From: Bacteroidia bacterium
GTDB lineage: Bacteria; Bacteroidota; Bacteroidia; NS11-12g; UBA9320
DNA: 6,378 nucleotides
Assembly (NCBI GenBank): GCA_022425465.1
Contig: JAKMFK010000093.1
Span: forward strand, 1 to 6,378
Reading direction: 5' to 3'
Shown: piece after piece, positions 5,829-6,378 of the stretch
Position numbering within the stretch: the stretch's first letter is position 1
Layout: every line of letters starts with the position of its first letter
Notes under the pieces: generated by a model
What the model saw: only the letters and a program-made list of their open reading frames with translations
What the model was told of the DNA's origin: nothing
Database searches by the model: none
Translations under genes and position numbers: made by a program

Positions 5829-6378
5829 ATGATTTTAAAGCAATTTACATTTCTCATATTTTTATCATTAATGTTCATTAATGTTTACAGTCAATTTGAA
5901 AATTCATTTTTTGACAACAATAAATATGAAAAAGTTATTGATTCTTCTCATATCCAATTTCACTTTGATAATATGAGTTACTTTAGGAATGCAGAGTATC
6001 TATCAAGAGTTGATAAAGGATCAACTTATGTGGGTTTCAACATACTTCCATATATGCAGTATTCTTTTAATGATAAGGCTCAAATTTATGGTGGATTTTT
6101 GGTTAGATATGATTTCGGTAATCCAGAAATTAAGACGATTGAACCTTATTTTAAATTCACCTATCAAGACGTATTAAAGCACAATGTCACTTTTGGTAGC
6201 TTGAATGGAACACTTCAGCATAACATGATCGAGCCAATGTATGACTATGAAAAGGTAATAACAGATCGTTTTGAACAAGGCGTTCAAATTACAAAACCGG
6301 GTAACCGATTAACGTATGATTTGTGGATTGATTGGCATGATATGATTTATTATGATGACCCAAAGAACGAGACATTTG
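5829..6378 (+). CDS. Exported, probably outer-membrane beta-barrel protein (3' partial)
   Basis: From ATG at 5829 the frame stays open to the right edge: 183 residues plus one base, with no stop. Residues 1-21 are a clear signal peptide (MILKQF, hydrophobic core FLIFLSLMFINV, then YSQ with cleavage before Gln22). The mature part is rich in Tyr, Phe and Trp in alternating strand-like runs: VGFNILPYMQYSF (68-80), AQIYGGFLVRYDFG (84-97), EPYFKFTYQD (105-114), GVQIT and RLTYDLWIDWHDM. This suits an outer-membrane beta-barrel or porin-like protein. The segment GTLQHNMIEPMYDYEK (127-142) looks like a conserved family signature, but I cannot name the family. There is no lipobox. Met15 (5871) is the only alternative nearby start and would destroy the signal peptide. 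The C-terminus, and any sorting domain, lie outside the window. It is transcribed away from the DUF3108 gene and may share its control region. Confidence 0.82.
   Translation, partial: MILKQFTFLIFLSLMFINVYSQFENSFFDNNKYEKVIDSSHIQFHFDNMSYFRNAEYLSRVDKGSTYVGFNILPYMQYSFNDKAQIYGGFLVRYDFGNPEIKTIEPYFKFTYQDVLKHNVTFGSLNGTLQHNMIEPMYDYEKVITDRFEQGVQITKPGNRLTYDLWIDWHDMIYYDDPKNETF

Noticed and set aside
5796..5829. TTG (5796) and TATCTTTA (5822) as a promoter for the gene at 5829
   Set aside because: The spacer is 23 bp and the -7 element would overlap the start codon itself.
5989..6177. 62-codon + strand open frame
   Set aside because: It overlaps, out of frame, the much longer open frame starting at 5829, which has a signal peptide and barrel-like strands.

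Overview
The window is AT-rich bacterial DNA with a clear Bacteroidota signature. It holds a type IX secretion (T9SS) C-terminal sorting domain, a lipoprotein with an acidic stretch after the acylated cysteine, a TonB-dependent receptor with the carboxypeptidase-D-like N-terminal domain typical of the phylum, a DUF3108 protein, and a possible TTG-N19-TAnnTTTG-type promoter. A free-living, probably aquatic member of Cytophagia or Flavobacteriia is plausible; the genus cannot be told from the sequence.

Left part (1-4661, all + strand): the 3' end of a secreted T9SS cargo gene, then a 485-residue surface lipoprotein (413-1870) and a 936-residue TonB-dependent outer-membrane receptor (1851-4661). 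The three reading frames overlap (TTGA at 413-416; 20 bp at 1851-1870), which suggests one transcription unit. A textbook-like intrinsic terminator (12-bp perfect stem plus T5) lies just after the first stop codon, inside the signal-peptide codons of the lipoprotein. The lipoprotein and receptor together look like an envelope uptake or binding pair, arranged unlike SusC/SusD: the lipoprotein comes first and has Ig/FnIII-like modules plus a Rossmann-like C-terminal part. The substrate is unknown.

Middle (4662-4939): a 278-bp gap containing the dead 5' end of a PAS-domain sensor gene. An ATG is followed at once by TAG, then about 44 codons of recognisable PAS sequence, then a stop. A promoter-like element and a pair of ATGTCATA repeats precede it.

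Right part: a DUF3108 exported protein on the - strand (5731-4940) and, divergently on the + strand, a long open frame from 5829 to the right edge that encodes an exported, probably outer-membrane beta-barrel protein. The 97-bp divergent spacer carries a small TGCAAA/TTTGCA dyad.

No RNA genes, CRISPR arrays, insertion sequences or phage genes were seen. The most unusual points are the terminator embedded in coding sequence and the PAS gene remnant.
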